A DNA stretch of 64,000 nt from Shewanella ulleungensis. Its GTDB lineage: Bacteria; Pseudomonadota; Gammaproteobacteria; Enterobacterales; Shewanellaceae. A model generated the notes under the pieces. That model was not told where the DNA came from. It searched no databases and worked only from the letters and a program-made list of their open reading frames with translations. The translations under genes and the position numbers were made by a program. Positions 37,713 to 46,994 of the stretch are shown here, one piece after another (the first letter of the stretch is position 1; every line of letters starts with the position of its first letter). The stretch spans positions 248,001-312,000 of the forward strand of contig NZ_BMQW01000002.1 of NCBI RefSeq assembly GCF_014648315.1, read 5' to 3'.

Positions 37713-38612
37713 ATGGATATGGATTTATTGATTGCTCATCCTGAGTGGTTATTACTGGTATTGGCACCGATTTTTTTCGGTTGTATTTTGTTGGAATGGT
37801 GGTTTGGCGTACGCGCTAAACGTTTACCTGCAAGTGCCCAATATCGCCCAGCAGAAGTGTTATGCAATTTTGTATTGGCGGGCATGCATCAAGTTGCAGA
37901 TATTATTGCCGGACTATTGATTGCCAAAATCTATCTGCATTTTTTTGGTTGGCGCTTGTTTGAAATCGATATGACCTTATTAACATTTGGATTATTACTG
38001 ATTGCTCAAGACTTTTGCTATTACTGGTTTCATCGCGCAAGCCACCGCATTCGTTGGATGTGGGCAGCCCATGTGGTGCATCATAGCTCTGAAAATATGA
38101 ATTTCAGCACCGCTTTTAGACAAAGCCTAATGTATCCATTAGCTGGCATGTGGCTATTTTGGTTGCCTTTGGTCGTGATGGGATTTGACCCTAATTGGGT
38201 GGTGTTTGCTGTATTGCTCAACTTGGGTTTACAGTTTTTTGTTCACACTCAGGCGATTAAATCTTTAGGCCCGTTAGAGTGGATTTTTAACACACCGTCG
38301 CACCACCGAGTTCACCATGGACGTAACCCGCAATATATTGATAAAAACTACGCGGGAGTATTAATTATTTGGGACAAAATGTTTGGTACGTTCGAGCCAG
38401 AAAATGAAACCGTGCAATACGGCATTACTAAGCCAGTAAACAGTTTTAATCCTTTAGTGGTGACCTTTAGCGAGTGGCGCGATATGTGGCGTGATGTGAC
38501 TCAAATGCAATTGTCGATAACACAACGTTTACAGGTACTATTTTCTCCGCCTTCAACACATCAACAGTCACCCACTAAAAGCAAACAGAAAATAGAAAGT
38601 AAGTCGAGTTGA
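37713..38612 (+). CDS. sterol desaturase/fatty acid hydroxylase family membrane protein
   Basis: The 299-aa protein has the eight-histidine diiron signature of this family: HRASHR (near residue 113), HVVHHSS (near 125) and HHRVHHG (near 200), with HTQAI between, and four to five membrane helices. Members hydroxylate or desaturate lipids using O2. A GTG two codons upstream (37707) is an alternative start; ATG 37713 has GGA in good position. The substrate lipid is unknown, and eukaryotic sterol activity should not be assumed. Confidence 0.83.
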   Translation: MDMDLLIAHPEWLLLVLAPIFFGCILLEWWFGVRAKRLPASAQYRPAEVLCNFVLAGMHQVADIIAGLLIAKIYLHFFGWRLFEIDMTLLTFGLLLIAQDFCYYWFHRASHRIRWMWAAHVVHHSSENMNFSTAFRQSLMYPLAGMWLFWLPLVVMGFDPNWVVFAVLLNLGLQFFVHTQAIKSLGPLEWIFNTPSHHRVHHGRNPQYIDKNYAGVLIIWDKMFGTFEPENETVQYGITKPVNSFNPLVVTFSEWRDMWRDVTQMQLSITQRLQVLFSPPSTHQQSPTKSKQKIESKSS

Positions 38613-38708
38613 TGCTGCTATTCATCTTATGGTAAAAGGCAACTCACTCATGTGGGTTGCCTAACGACTTAATGCTTATGACTAATTAATGATAAATAGA
38701 CTTGTTTA

Positions 38709-39125
38709 TTACCAATAACCTTTTTCGTCAATATAACTGACTAATTTGCTATTAAGATAGGCCAATAAAAATGCGATAGGCGTGGTGACTTCAATCGTTT
38801 TAAACATCAGCCAAGCAATAATCCCTATTGCCAATAATGTGTATTCTGAAACCAGCATATGTGAACGTTTTGTGCTACCAAACAGAAAAAATTTGATGAA
38901 CCAAGGTTCTGCTTTCCACTCTGTACAATTCTTATCTAGCATGGCGATTACCTCTGTTAATTTTGAAAGTTCAATTTCAAAAACAGAGGCGAGAGATTTG
39001 AGTGTTTCAAGACTAGCTTTATTACCCGCTTCCACTCGTTGAATTGTCCTTAAGCTTACTCCTGCTAATCGGGCAAGTTGCTCTTGTGACCAATTATTTT
39101 TTTCTCGTAACTTTTTGACAATCAT
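38709..39125 (-). CDS. XRE-family HTH protein with C-terminal membrane helices
   Basis: The 138-aa protein has an XRE helix-turn-helix at 1-55 (LREKNNWSQEQLARLAGVSLRTIQRVEAG) with a clear GAGGA ribosome site. The second half (about 95-130) holds two hydrophobic stretches (LLAIGIIAWLMF and TPIAFLLAYL), so it is probably membrane anchored. Small XRE-membrane proteins of this kind are common and mostly uncharacterised. It lies alone between a desaturase gene (convergent) and a methyltransferase gene on the same strand. The target is unknown. Confidence 0.75.
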   Translation of the reverse strand: MIVKKLREKNNWSQEQLARLAGVSLRTIQRVEAGNKASLETLKSLASVFEIELSKLTEVIAMLDKNCTEWKAEPWFIKFFLFGSTKRSHMLVSEYTLLAIGIIAWLMFKTIEVTTPIAFLLAYLNSKLVSYIDEKGYW

Positions 39126-39252
39126 TTTTATTCCTCACCTCTGTAGTCAACAATACTATGACGAGGTTGTTTAACTGTCGGTGACGCCATGTAGACGACA
39201 CCGTTATGACAGTGTTAAATATCAAGTAGTTAGAGCGAACTGCAAATATGTT

Positions 39253-40026
39253 TTATGCTGTTTTCCTTGCTTTAATCGAATAGATAAGTGGGATTGGATG
39301 ACCTTGATGCCGCAATTGATAACCCTTTTCGTCGACAAATTCTAAGCCTTCGATGCAGTTGTAGGGACTGAAAGGATACTCATTAAACTCTTCAATACTT
39401 AATCCTGTAGAAATGAGTGCGCTAATCACTTCACTTATGGGATGCGGCCATGTGACGACTGTGTCGATTTGGTTGTTATGATTTTCAGTGTAGGTCACTT
39501 CATCTTCGACATCCGGTTGTAACTGCTCAAAATATCCATAGCCAGACAGGACGTCATTAAATGGGTGGAATTCGACTAAATGAAACTCACCACCAGGGGT
39601 TAATGCATTAGCAATGGTTTGTGCCCAACGGGTTAAATCGGGTAACCAGGCAAGTACGCCATATGAGGTAAAAACGATGTCATATTGTTTAGTGTTGTCT
39701 TGCCCAAACTGGTAGATGTCGCTGTTGATAAAGTGTGCATCGAGTTGTAGTTTGTTTGTCAGTTGCTGAGCGGTGGCGATAGACTCTGTTGATAAGTCTA
39801 CCCCTGTGACTTTTGCGCCAAGCCTTGACCACGATAAGCTGTCTTGACCAAAATGACATTGCAGGTGTAAAAGGCTTTTACCTTGTACATTGCCAACTTG
39901 TTCAAGTTCAATGGGGTTTAATGATGACTTGCCAGCAGTAAAAGCTTGTAAGTTATAAAATGATGAGTCTAGGTGAATTTTAGTCCGCTGATCCCATGCG
40001 TGTTTATTAATTGCTAAGTAGTCCAT
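39253..40026 (-). CDS. class I SAM-dependent methyltransferase
   Basis: The 257-aa protein has the SAM-binding fold: LLHLQCHFGQDSLSWSRLGAKVTGVDLS (motif I and the acidic end of strand 2, about 50-77) and DIVFTSYGVLAWLPDL (motif IV, near 115). The C-terminal part lacks a recognisable substrate domain, so the acceptor is unknown; resemblance is to generic UbiE/COQ5-like enzymes. No signal peptide. Likely monocistronic, upstream of the XRE gene on the same strand. Confidence 0.82.
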   Translation of the reverse strand: MDYLAINKHAWDQRTKIHLDSSFYNLQAFTAGKSSLNPIELEQVGNVQGKSLLHLQCHFGQDSLSWSRLGAKVTGVDLSTESIATAQQLTNKLQLDAHFINSDIYQFGQDNTKQYDIVFTSYGVLAWLPDLTRWAQTIANALTPGGEFHLVEFHPFNDVLSGYGYFEQLQPDVEDEVTYTENHNNQIDTVVTWPHPISEVISALISTGLSIEEFNEYPFSPYNCIEGLEFVDEKGYQLRHQGHPIPLIYSIKARKTA

Positions 40027-40121
40027 TTTTGTGTCTTCTTATTGGTTTTTTTTCACAATAGATCAACATATTACTGGGTTGCTTGTCAGTATGCTAATCG
40101 ATGAATGGTATTTATATAAAC

Positions 40122-40160
40122 AAAAAAGGCTTGCTAACGTTTGGTTAGCAAGCCTTTTTA
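40122..40160. terminator. terminator of the alginate operon
   Basis: AAAAAGGCTTGCTAAC pairs perfectly with GTTAGCAAGCCTTTTT across a 5-base loop. It lies just after the minus-strand MFS stop at 40176 and has T or A tracts on both sides. Confidence 0.9.
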
Positions 40161-40175
40161 TCGATAAGGTAGATA

Positions 40176-41462
40176 TTATGACTTAGGTTTTACGGGTTCT
40201 ATTTTTCCGCCTAACCATAACGATATTAATGCCAATGGTACAAGTGCCGCGCCCAAAATAAAGAAGGCAGTATAGTCGCCGCCTTGAGTCATCATAGGCA
40301 CCAATTGAATGGTGATGATGACACTTAACACCGCCGACGTACCGCTAATGCCTGCTAATGTCCCCACGGTTTTACCTGAGAAGTAATCGCTCGGTAAGGT
40401 TTGCACATTACCAATAGCAGTTTGAAAACCAAATAAAATCACCGCAATTAAGCCCATAGCCAACCAAGGCGTGGCTGCTTGTGAGGTTAATAGCAGTGCC
40501 GGAAGCATTACCACACAACCCAATACAATCGCGCTACGGCGTGCTTTGTTCACCGTCCAGCCACGGCTTAATAAATGGCCACTTAGCCAACCACCAAACA
40601 ATGCCCCAATTGCTGCGCCGACATACGGCAGCCAAGCAAATGCGCCAATTTCTTTAACATCAAAACCAAATTTTTCATTTAAATACAGAGGCAACCAAGC
40701 AACAAATAGCCACCAAATAGGGTCGATAAAAAAACGTGCAGCAATGACGCCCCAGGTTTGACGATGGCGTAATAGTTGGCCAGTGGTTGGTACGTATTCT
40801 TTTGCTTGTTTCTCTTCGGTTGAGCATTGCTGGCCGGTAAGAATATATTGGCGCTCTGTTTCGGTGATCCATGGGTGAGCATCTGGAGCTGATTTGTAAA
40901 TAATCATCCAAGGAATGATCCAGATAAGCCCTAAAGAACCGATGACAATAAACGTTGCTTGCCAACCTAAAAAGGCATACAAAAATGCAATTAATGGCGG
41001 CGCAATAATCGAACCTAAAGAGGCGCCTGAGTTAAAAATCCCCTGAGCTAACGCGCGCTCTTTAATTGGAAACCATTCAGCGTTGGCTTTGGTGGCACCC
41101 GGCCAGTTACCGGCTTCACCCAGACCTAAAATGGCTCTGAATATGGCAAATGACATAGCCGTCGCTGCAATAGCGTGTAACGCAATGGATACCGACCACA
41201 CTACGATAGACAGTAAAAAGCCTAGACGTGTGCCAATGGCATCAAAAATCTTACCAAACAAGGATTGACCGATTGCGTAAGATATCATAAACACAGTAAT
41301 AATGTTGGCATAATCGCTTTTGTCTAAGCCTAAGTCTTCGGCAATACCCGGCCACATAATGGCAAGTGCAGAGCGGTCGATATAGTTAATCACGGTGGCT
41401 AAGGCGACTAAACTCACCACCAGCCAACGTAAGTGCTTTAGCTTGAATGGACTGTTTTTCAT
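40176..41462 (-). CDS. MFS transporter, hexuronate/unsaturated-uronate type
   Basis: The 428-aa major facilitator protein of the anion:cation symporter (ExuT-like) family has 12 helices and the family motifs ALATVINYIDRSALAIMWPGIAEDLGL near the N-terminus and RAILGLGEAGNWPGA with NSGASLGSIIAPPLIAF in helices 4-5. Its ATG overlaps the kdgF stop by 4 bases (ATGA), so the two are coupled. In this locus it most likely carries alginate-derived mono-uronate or DEHU into the cytoplasm. Substrate specificity is inferred from neighbours. Confidence 0.87.
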   Translation of the reverse strand: MKNSPFKLKHLRWLVVSLVALATVINYIDRSALAIMWPGIAEDLGLDKSDYANIITVFMISYAIGQSLFGKIFDAIGTRLGFLLSIVVWSVSIALHAIAATAMSFAIFRAILGLGEAGNWPGATKANAEWFPIKERALAQGIFNSGASLGSIIAPPLIAFLYAFLGWQATFIVIGSLGLIWIIPWMIIYKSAPDAHPWITETERQYILTGQQCSTEEKQAKEYVPTTGQLLRHRQTWGVIAARFFIDPIWWLFVAWLPLYLNEKFGFDVKEIGAFAWLPYVGAAIGALFGGWLSGHLLSRGWTVNKARRSAIVLGCVVMLPALLLTSQAATPWLAMGLIAVILFGFQTAIGNVQTLPSDYFSGKTVGTLAGISGTSAVLSVIITIQLVPMMTQGGDYTAFFILGAALVPLALISLWLGGKIEPVKPKS

Positions 41463-41806
41463 GCTAAGTCCTCAACAAAGTCTTCGCGAGGAGGACTAAA
41501 AGTATCAATTAAAATACCGCCGGTTGGACACACTGCGCCGTGTTCTACATGTGGTGGAATAAAGAAGCTGTCGCCGGCATGGAGTATTTGAATCACACCG
41601 TCGACATTGACATGGAATTCACCTTCTACAACATACGAGACTTGAGAATGACGGTGGGCGTGTACGTAACCTTCAGCACCTTTATCAAACCAAATTTTAA
41701 CGGCCATCAACTCATGGTTATATCCAAGCATTTGACGCTTTAATCCGCCGCCAATGTCTTGTATTTCTGTTTTATCGCCAAAGCCAAAATGTTGATTCTG
41801 TTTCAT
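41459..41806 (-). CDS. kdgF: KdgF, cupin that linearises unsaturated uronate
   Basis: The 115-aa cupin has metal-binding histidines in HAHRHSQVSYVVEGEF and a second cupin motif in FIPPHVEHGAVC. KdgF catalyses ring opening of 4,5-unsaturated mono-uronates to the linear keto form (DEHU/DKI) in pectin and alginate catabolism. Its place between the PL17 lyase (33 bp upstream) and the uronate transporter (4-bp overlap downstream) fits exactly. No signal peptide, so it acts in the cytoplasm. Confidence 0.88.
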   Translation of the reverse strand: MKQNQHFGFGDKTEIQDIGGGLKRQMLGYNHELMAVKIWFDKGAEGYVHAHRHSQVSYVVEGEFHVNVDGVIQILHAGDSFFIPPHVEHGAVCPTGGILIDTFSPPREDFVEDLA

Positions 41807-41839
41807 AGTCGGAGCTCCTAAATTTTTGTTATATATTTG

Positions 41840-44137
41840 CTAATTGAGTTCGTTAATTTCGAGTAATTGAGATCGCCCTTTAAATGGGTATGCAACGCCA
41901 TTGATATTGATAACACTGCGAGTTTCTGTCGTGATTGCTTGCTCGGTTTGATTGATTGCAAGTAAATATTGCTGACCATCTGTGAAACGAATTTGCACAG
42001 CTTCCAGTTCTGCTTGCTGATAATGAGTGAGTTTGGCAACCTTACTGGTAGCATCGAGGGTGTATTCTTTAGCTGAATTGTATTCACCGTGCGGTTCAAT
42101 CATGCTGACATAGGTATGGTTAGTGGCAGTGACTCGGTGAATAAACGCCTGCTGTTGGCGTAAATTCATATTGGGGTCATTAGCTCCTAATTGTGCAAAT
42201 AGCATGTGCTCATGAGTAGCATTATTGGAGTGAGTGTTGACTAACGTGCTGTAGCTGTAAAAACGGCCGTTGTCGTTTAACCATGTCACTCTTGCCAGTG
42301 TATTGTCAGTATTGTCTTGGGCTAAGTTAGCCTTTGCTAACAGCCATAAGTGCTGATAACCGTGCTTTGTGCCTAATGTTGACAGTTGTGTTAGTGATGT
42401 ATCACGAGTAAAGCTGGTATCGATTAACTGGCCTTGATAGTGCACTGGTAGATCGTACTGATGAGGCTTGTTTGCGGTAACTTGCATGATATCTATCGCG
42501 AACACCGCGTCACGGTTTTCAATTTTTATTAAGGCTTGAGTACGCTTGAATTTGACGTCTTCATAGGCGTTGTCAATGGAGGCGGAAGCAATGGTGAGGT
42601 CTTTTTGTTGATCAAAAAAATGTAACGTGGGATGGAACTGATTTGCGGTTTTGACTTTGCCGTTAAAGTGGCTTGTCTCATCAACAACTAGGGTATTGTG
42701 CGCAATGGTTTGCTTAGCCCAAGTTGTGTTTTCTGGCAAGTATCCGCCACCAAATTTGGCTTCAATATTTAGAAAACGTGCTGCGCCGTAATCTGAAACA
42801 ATTTCATTACCAGCATCATAAAATTGCCATGTAAGCTTATCAAAATGGCCATGACCTAAGCCTTGTTCTGTGGCTTTAAATACAATCGCCTGGTCGGTTG
42901 GGCTACCTTGGCGCATAACCACTAATGCACCTTTATCACCTTGTTTACCATCTCTAAACAGTGCAGATGTAAATGCAAAGGATTGTTGAAGGCCTTTGTC
43001 TAGTGCCTGTGCCACTTTAAGTCCATCACCGGTGAGTAAGATATTGTGTTGTTGTTTAGCAATATCTAATAGGTGAGGGTCGTTGTTTATTCCATAAGCA
43101 ATCGCGATACCATTAACTAATTCTATAGTATCAATGGCTTTACTTTTTATGGCGTCGTTAAGCGGAAACAACAGTTTGTTGTAACTGAGCGCGACCGATG
43201 TATTAATGGCTTTGAGTAATATGCCATTTCTGTGTTGAAAAATCTTACGTTGCGGTTCATTTTGTTCAATGGCTTTAGCAAAAGTAACAAACGGCATTAA
43301 GGCATAACGTTGATAATAAGGACCTTCGTTGTAATAGCCGTCTGGTGAAAATAACTCGTCGAGTTGGCGCATAAAGCCGCCTTTTTTCGATAGGGTTAAA
43401 TCATACAAGGCTCGTTCAACCCATAATGGTTTGTCTAAAACATAGCCGCTCATACCCACGGCGGCAGTGGCCCATGTTCCGTGGTTATGTACTTTATTAA
43501 AGGTGCGTGGCGACTGCTCAGACAAAAACAACACCGCTGGGGTAATTGCGCCTGCTTCAATACGTTCACGTTCAGATGGTGTTAATGAGTCATAAATAAA
43601 ATCATAGGCTTGCACTGTGTGCATCAACCAAACAGCTTCGTTTAATCCCTGCCAAAAGAGTTTGCCTTCGTTGCTGCTTTTACGTTTTGGGTGCAATGGC
43701 AGTTCTGGATAAAGCTTGGCATATTGCAACAGCATGTCTTTTACGTAAGTTGCGTATTTTTTATCACCGGTTAGTTGGTAAATGATGCCGGTGTCGTACA
43801 TTTGCTGATAATTACTTTTGTGTTTTTCGTGGGTATAACCGCCGCCAGCATCAACAGGTACAGGGACCTCAATAGGTTGAATTAGCCCTAAATCAACTTC
43901 TATACGCTTTGCATTAAATGCATTTTGAAACGCGCCAGGTTGAGCGATAGCCTGCTGCATTGCGGCTACGTCTTGCTGATTAATCACAAGGTTTGGGTGG
44001 CTAGCCGCAAATACGGGCAGCAAAGCACCGAGCGAGGTGAGCGCTATAAATGTTAAACTGGCTACTAGTCGGCTAGTGCGCTTACGCATCAACCGGATTA
44101 ACTGACTTTTGCCATTGTCTTGCTTGATGTTATTCAT
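41840..44137 (-). CDS. PL17 oligoalginate lyase (heparinase II/III-like)
   Basis: The 765-aa protein has a signal-like helix (about 24-45, ending VFA), an N-terminal alpha/alpha-toroid alginate lyase domain (about 50-390) with KVHNHGTWATAAVGM holding the Asn-His catalytic region and GYYNEGPYYQRYALMPF holding the tyrosine, and a C-terminal heparinase II/III-like beta domain with GHGHFDKLTWQFYDAG, DYGA and WAKQTIAHNTLVVDE. This is the PL17 layout of exolytic oligoalginate lyases such as Alg17C (about 736 aa), which release mono-uronate. Its start overlaps the PL6 stop by 4 bases. It is probably periplasmic. Confidence 0.9.
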   Translation of the reverse strand: MNNIKQDNGKSQLIRLMRKRTSRLVASLTFIALTSLGALLPVFAASHPNLVINQQDVAAMQQAIAQPGAFQNAFNAKRIEVDLGLIQPIEVPVPVDAGGGYTHEKHKSNYQQMYDTGIIYQLTGDKKYATYVKDMLLQYAKLYPELPLHPKRKSSNEGKLFWQGLNEAVWLMHTVQAYDFIYDSLTPSERERIEAGAITPAVLFLSEQSPRTFNKVHNHGTWATAAVGMSGYVLDKPLWVERALYDLTLSKKGGFMRQLDELFSPDGYYNEGPYYQRYALMPFVTFAKAIEQNEPQRKIFQHRNGILLKAINTSVALSYNKLLFPLNDAIKSKAIDTIELVNGIAIAYGINNDPHLLDIAKQQHNILLTGDGLKVAQALDKGLQQSFAFTSALFRDGKQGDKGALVVMRQGSPTDQAIVFKATEQGLGHGHFDKLTWQFYDAGNEIVSDYGAARFLNIEAKFGGGYLPENTTWAKQTIAHNTLVVDETSHFNGKVKTANQFHPTLHFFDQQKDLTIASASIDNAYEDVKFKRTQALIKIENRDAVFAIDIMQVTANKPHQYDLPVHYQGQLIDTSFTRDTSLTQLSTLGTKHGYQHLWLLAKANLAQDNTDNTLARVTWLNDNGRFYSYSTLVNTHSNNATHEHMLFAQLGANDPNMNLRQQQAFIHRVTATNHTYVSMIEPHGEYNSAKEYTLDATSKVAKLTHYQQAELEAVQIRFTDGQQYLLAINQTEQAITTETRSVININGVAYPFKGRSQLLEINELN

Positions 44138-46422
44138 CGTGTTTGCACTTTATTATTATTGATGTTGGCAGTGTGTTTCCCTTGAGTGACAAACTCCGTC
44201 ACCTGTGGAACAGGGGTATTTATTAACTGGTTATTGGTGATGGTGGTTTGCGGCTCGCCTACTGTATGGAAAATAGTAATAGCGGCACTGTCGGCAAATG
44301 TGTTGTGTCCTATTTGGCTTACTTGAACGCCATGCAGATTTAATATTGACCCAGTTTTATTTTGTTGGCCTTTACCCACATGGGTGAACTGATTATGGCT
44401 AACTAAAACATGTGGGCCAAATGTGCTTTCATCGGTGCCGCCGCGATAAACCGTTGCAACGATACCGCCAATATCTTCAAACTGATTGTGCGTGAGGTTA
44501 AGGTATTCGGCGTTATAGATGCCGATGTCGTCGGTTTCTTTATTAAGGCGAAATACATCGCCGCTTATGTGACGGAATTGGCTGTTATTAACATTAATCA
44601 TATGGGCAAAAGCGCGGCTACCAGAGTCAAAAAAGTGAAAGGCGTTACTGTTATTGAGTTGTTCGACAATGCTATTGCTCATGTCAAAACGATAGTTCGT
44701 CAACATGCCCCATTTAAGGGTTCTGATGACACTGTTACCTGGCGCATCAGGGCTAAGTTGACCATTAATGACTAGTCCGTCGAGTTGTAAGTTACCGTCA
44801 TTCTGAATTTCAAACAGGCTAGGGCGTTCGAAACTAATAATGGCTTTATGAGGGTTTGCTGCTTTAAACGTTAAGGTTTTATTGATAGCGAGTAGAGTAT
44901 CGATGCTGTACTGGCCATCGTTGAGTAATAATGTATCACCTGATTGCGCAGCAACTACGGCGTTGTCTAACTCTCCATCTGTGGCGTTGACCTTAATAAT
45001 CTTGCCTGATTGAAAAGCCACTGTAGGTTCAGATTTTGGGTACCAAGTCGTACCTGTTTGTTGTTTGGTTGTGGGGACTAAAGTACTACTGACACCATAC
45101 TGCGCAAGTTTAGGATCATTGGGATATAACAAGCCGTTTGCAGCCCGGACCATAGTGATATTGTGGGTGTTCATCCCCTTTTGAATGATTGGGTTTAAGT
45201 CTTTGCTGGCAAAATTAGTGATGTTGTCGTTAAAGCGCAAACCGCTTATGTCATCATACAAGGTGAATGGCGATTTGGGGTTGATAAATACGTTTTGAGT
45301 GAGCGTGCTGTCTTTAGGTGGTGCAGAGCGTTCGCTGTCACTGCCCGCAGCCAGTTCTATATGGTCTAAGTTAATAAAGCTGTTATGGTGAATATCAGCA
45401 TTTACCACTTGATGATAGCGATTAATCGGTGAGTTTGGAACGCCATTCATAATGGTAAATCCGCTACCAAACCGCGTACCTGTGAGACCTTCAAGGTAGT
45501 TATTGGAGACGGTTTGATCCCGATTAATAATGCGGATCCCGCCAGTATGTTCAATACCGTTACCTAAAAAAACATTGCTGTCGATAATATTACCATTGCC
45601 ATGCCTTAAGGTTAATGTGCCTCGAGAACCATTAAATAAGTTATTTTGAATCCGGTTTTGACCTGATTTGATCGAAATAATCTCAACTTCACCGTCGCAG
45701 CGATCAAAGTAGTTGTTTTCGACCACAGTAAATGAGTTAGTCAGCGAGTGATGGCTAGTGCCAATTCTAATGGTTTCACCACCATTAGAGCCTAAAATAG
45801 GTCGAGGACCAAAATAGTTGTGATCGATTCGGTGATGATTCTGCTGGTTTTGTTCACCTTCTAGACGCACTGCTAACGTTACTCCTGCATTACGTTTACC
45901 CACAAAGTGATTATGATCTAATCGATTGTACTGACCATACATGCCAATCCAATTATCTGACATTTGACGGTCTGGGTTGTTGTAATTGTCGATAACAACT
46001 TCGGTGACACGGGAGTGGTTTGCTAGCTCATTATTACTTTTTTTAAAGGCGATGACTTCATTACTTGGTGTAAAGCCATCTTTAAACACTAAACCTGATA
46101 CTTGTAAATATTCGCCTGCCAATTTTAGATTAGATTGGCCTGAAAGGATGACACTGCCTTTGGTCTGTGCAGTTAATGTGATTGGTTGTTTAGCTGTGCC
46201 TTTAGCTGAAAATACCATTTCAAAGTCTTGCCAGGTGCCATCTTGTAAAATGATGCTATCGCCTGGTTGTAGTTGTTTTAATACTTGTTGATATTGTGCT
46301 TGTGATGCAACTAAGTGCTCTTGTGCATTTACCTGAGCCGTTAAAGGAATCAACAGCGATAACACAAATATTTTTGTGAATAACCCATACGAAAATGGTG
46401 TGTGGGAGTTGAATGGGGTCAT
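44134..46422 (-). CDS. PL6 alginate lyase with two beta-helix domains
   Basis: The 762-aa protein has a signal peptide (about 14-33, ending VNA). The first parallel beta-helix (about 35-400) carries the PL6 catalytic pair K252 in SIKSGQN and R273 in TLRHGNGN, spaced 21 residues as in AlyGC. A second beta-helix domain (about 475-755) follows, as in the two-domain PL6 enzymes. These enzymes cut alginate (often polyguluronate) by beta-elimination in the periplasm or outside the cell. It is the first gene of the operon and is divergent from the GntR regulator. Confidence 0.9.
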   Translation of the reverse strand: MTPFNSHTPFSYGLFTKIFVLSLLIPLTAQVNAQEHLVASQAQYQQVLKQLQPGDSIILQDGTWQDFEMVFSAKGTAKQPITLTAQTKGSVILSGQSNLKLAGEYLQVSGLVFKDGFTPSNEVIAFKKSNNELANHSRVTEVVIDNYNNPDRQMSDNWIGMYGQYNRLDHNHFVGKRNAGVTLAVRLEGEQNQQNHHRIDHNYFGPRPILGSNGGETIRIGTSHHSLTNSFTVVENNYFDRCDGEVEIISIKSGQNRIQNNLFNGSRGTLTLRHGNGNIIDSNVFLGNGIEHTGGIRIINRDQTVSNNYLEGLTGTRFGSGFTIMNGVPNSPINRYHQVVNADIHHNSFINLDHIELAAGSDSERSAPPKDSTLTQNVFINPKSPFTLYDDISGLRFNDNITNFASKDLNPIIQKGMNTHNITMVRAANGLLYPNDPKLAQYGVSSTLVPTTKQQTGTTWYPKSEPTVAFQSGKIIKVNATDGELDNAVVAAQSGDTLLLNDGQYSIDTLLAINKTLTFKAANPHKAIISFERPSLFEIQNDGNLQLDGLVINGQLSPDAPGNSVIRTLKWGMLTNYRFDMSNSIVEQLNNSNAFHFFDSGSRAFAHMINVNNSQFRHISGDVFRLNKETDDIGIYNAEYLNLTHNQFEDIGGIVATVYRGGTDESTFGPHVLVSHNQFTHVGKGQQNKTGSILNLHGVQVSQIGHNTFADSAAITIFHTVGEPQTTITNNQLINTPVPQVTEFVTQGKHTANINNNKVQTR

Positions 46423-46453
46423 GTTGTCTCTCTAGTAGAGCCTAATTAATTTT

Positions 46454-46481
46454 CCACCAATACATCGATATAAATTGGTGG
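46454..46481. promoter_or_regulatory. inverted repeat CCACCAAT-N12-ATTGGTGG upstream of PL6
   Basis: Two perfect 8-bp arms are separated by 12 bp, ending 32 bp upstream of the PL6 start codon. The arm sequence matches the half-site seen near the regulator gene. It is a candidate operator for the GntR/FadR regulator, or a hairpin in the operon leader. Confidence 0.5.
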
Positions 46482-46837
46482 ACCAGATATCCTTCAATGT
46501 GAACAAACGCGTTTTGGCGCTTGGGTATCACAGTCTGTCATTGGAGCAGCGTGTCTGCGTCAAAGGATATTAATGGATCGCTCAAGGCTTAAAGGTGATG
46601 AAATGAGGCACACAACATGATTACATGAGGCTGTTTGTTCGCTTCTATTTTGTTTGCAGTATCATTTATTTTGTTAAATTTCACTTTAATCTCCCCAGAT
46701 CTGTGCATTCGTTCTGTCAGCGGAACATGCCGCTATTAAGGCATATTGAGTATTACTTTGCGCCTGAATAGAAACTAACCAACAATCAACATTGTGTCAA
46801 CCAATTTGCTTTACCAATTAGGTTGGGGTTATTGTTA

Positions 46838-46852
46838 ATTGTTATTACCAAT
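46838..46852. promoter_or_regulatory. candidate GntR/FadR operator ATTGKTA-T-TACCAAT
   Basis: ATTGTTATTACCAAT is a 15-bp near-palindrome with one mismatch. Its right arm TACCAAT mirrors the ATTGGTA half-site seen elsewhere around the locus. It fits loosely the GT-N3-AC form of FadR-type operators. Confidence 0.45.
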
Positions 46853-46994
46853 GCTTTTAAAGGTTGGACAATGTGTTATTATTTTTACTATGTGAGTGGC
46901 AGGTCATGTTATTAGTTGTTTGCTGTCACGGTTTTAACCGATAATATGTCAGTATTAAACCACTAAATTGGTTTTACTTTTCGAAGGAAGGTAT

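Larger units (their letters stand above)
46423..46994. other. divergent regulatory region of the alginate locus
   Basis: The 572-bp region between the lyase operon and the regulator gene contains several ATTGGT/ACCAAT elements: an 8-bp inverted repeat 32 bp before the PL6 start, ATTGTTATTACCAAT at 46838-46852, and ATTGGTTTTAC at 46967-46977 just before the regulator ribosome site. CGGTTTTAACCG at 46929-46940 is another short palindrome. No open frame of its own is seen. Confidence 0.6.

Noticed and set aside
44410..44775. Plus-strand open frame of 121 codons inside the PL6 gene
   Set aside because: Lies fully antisense within a well-supported lyase gene and has no family features.
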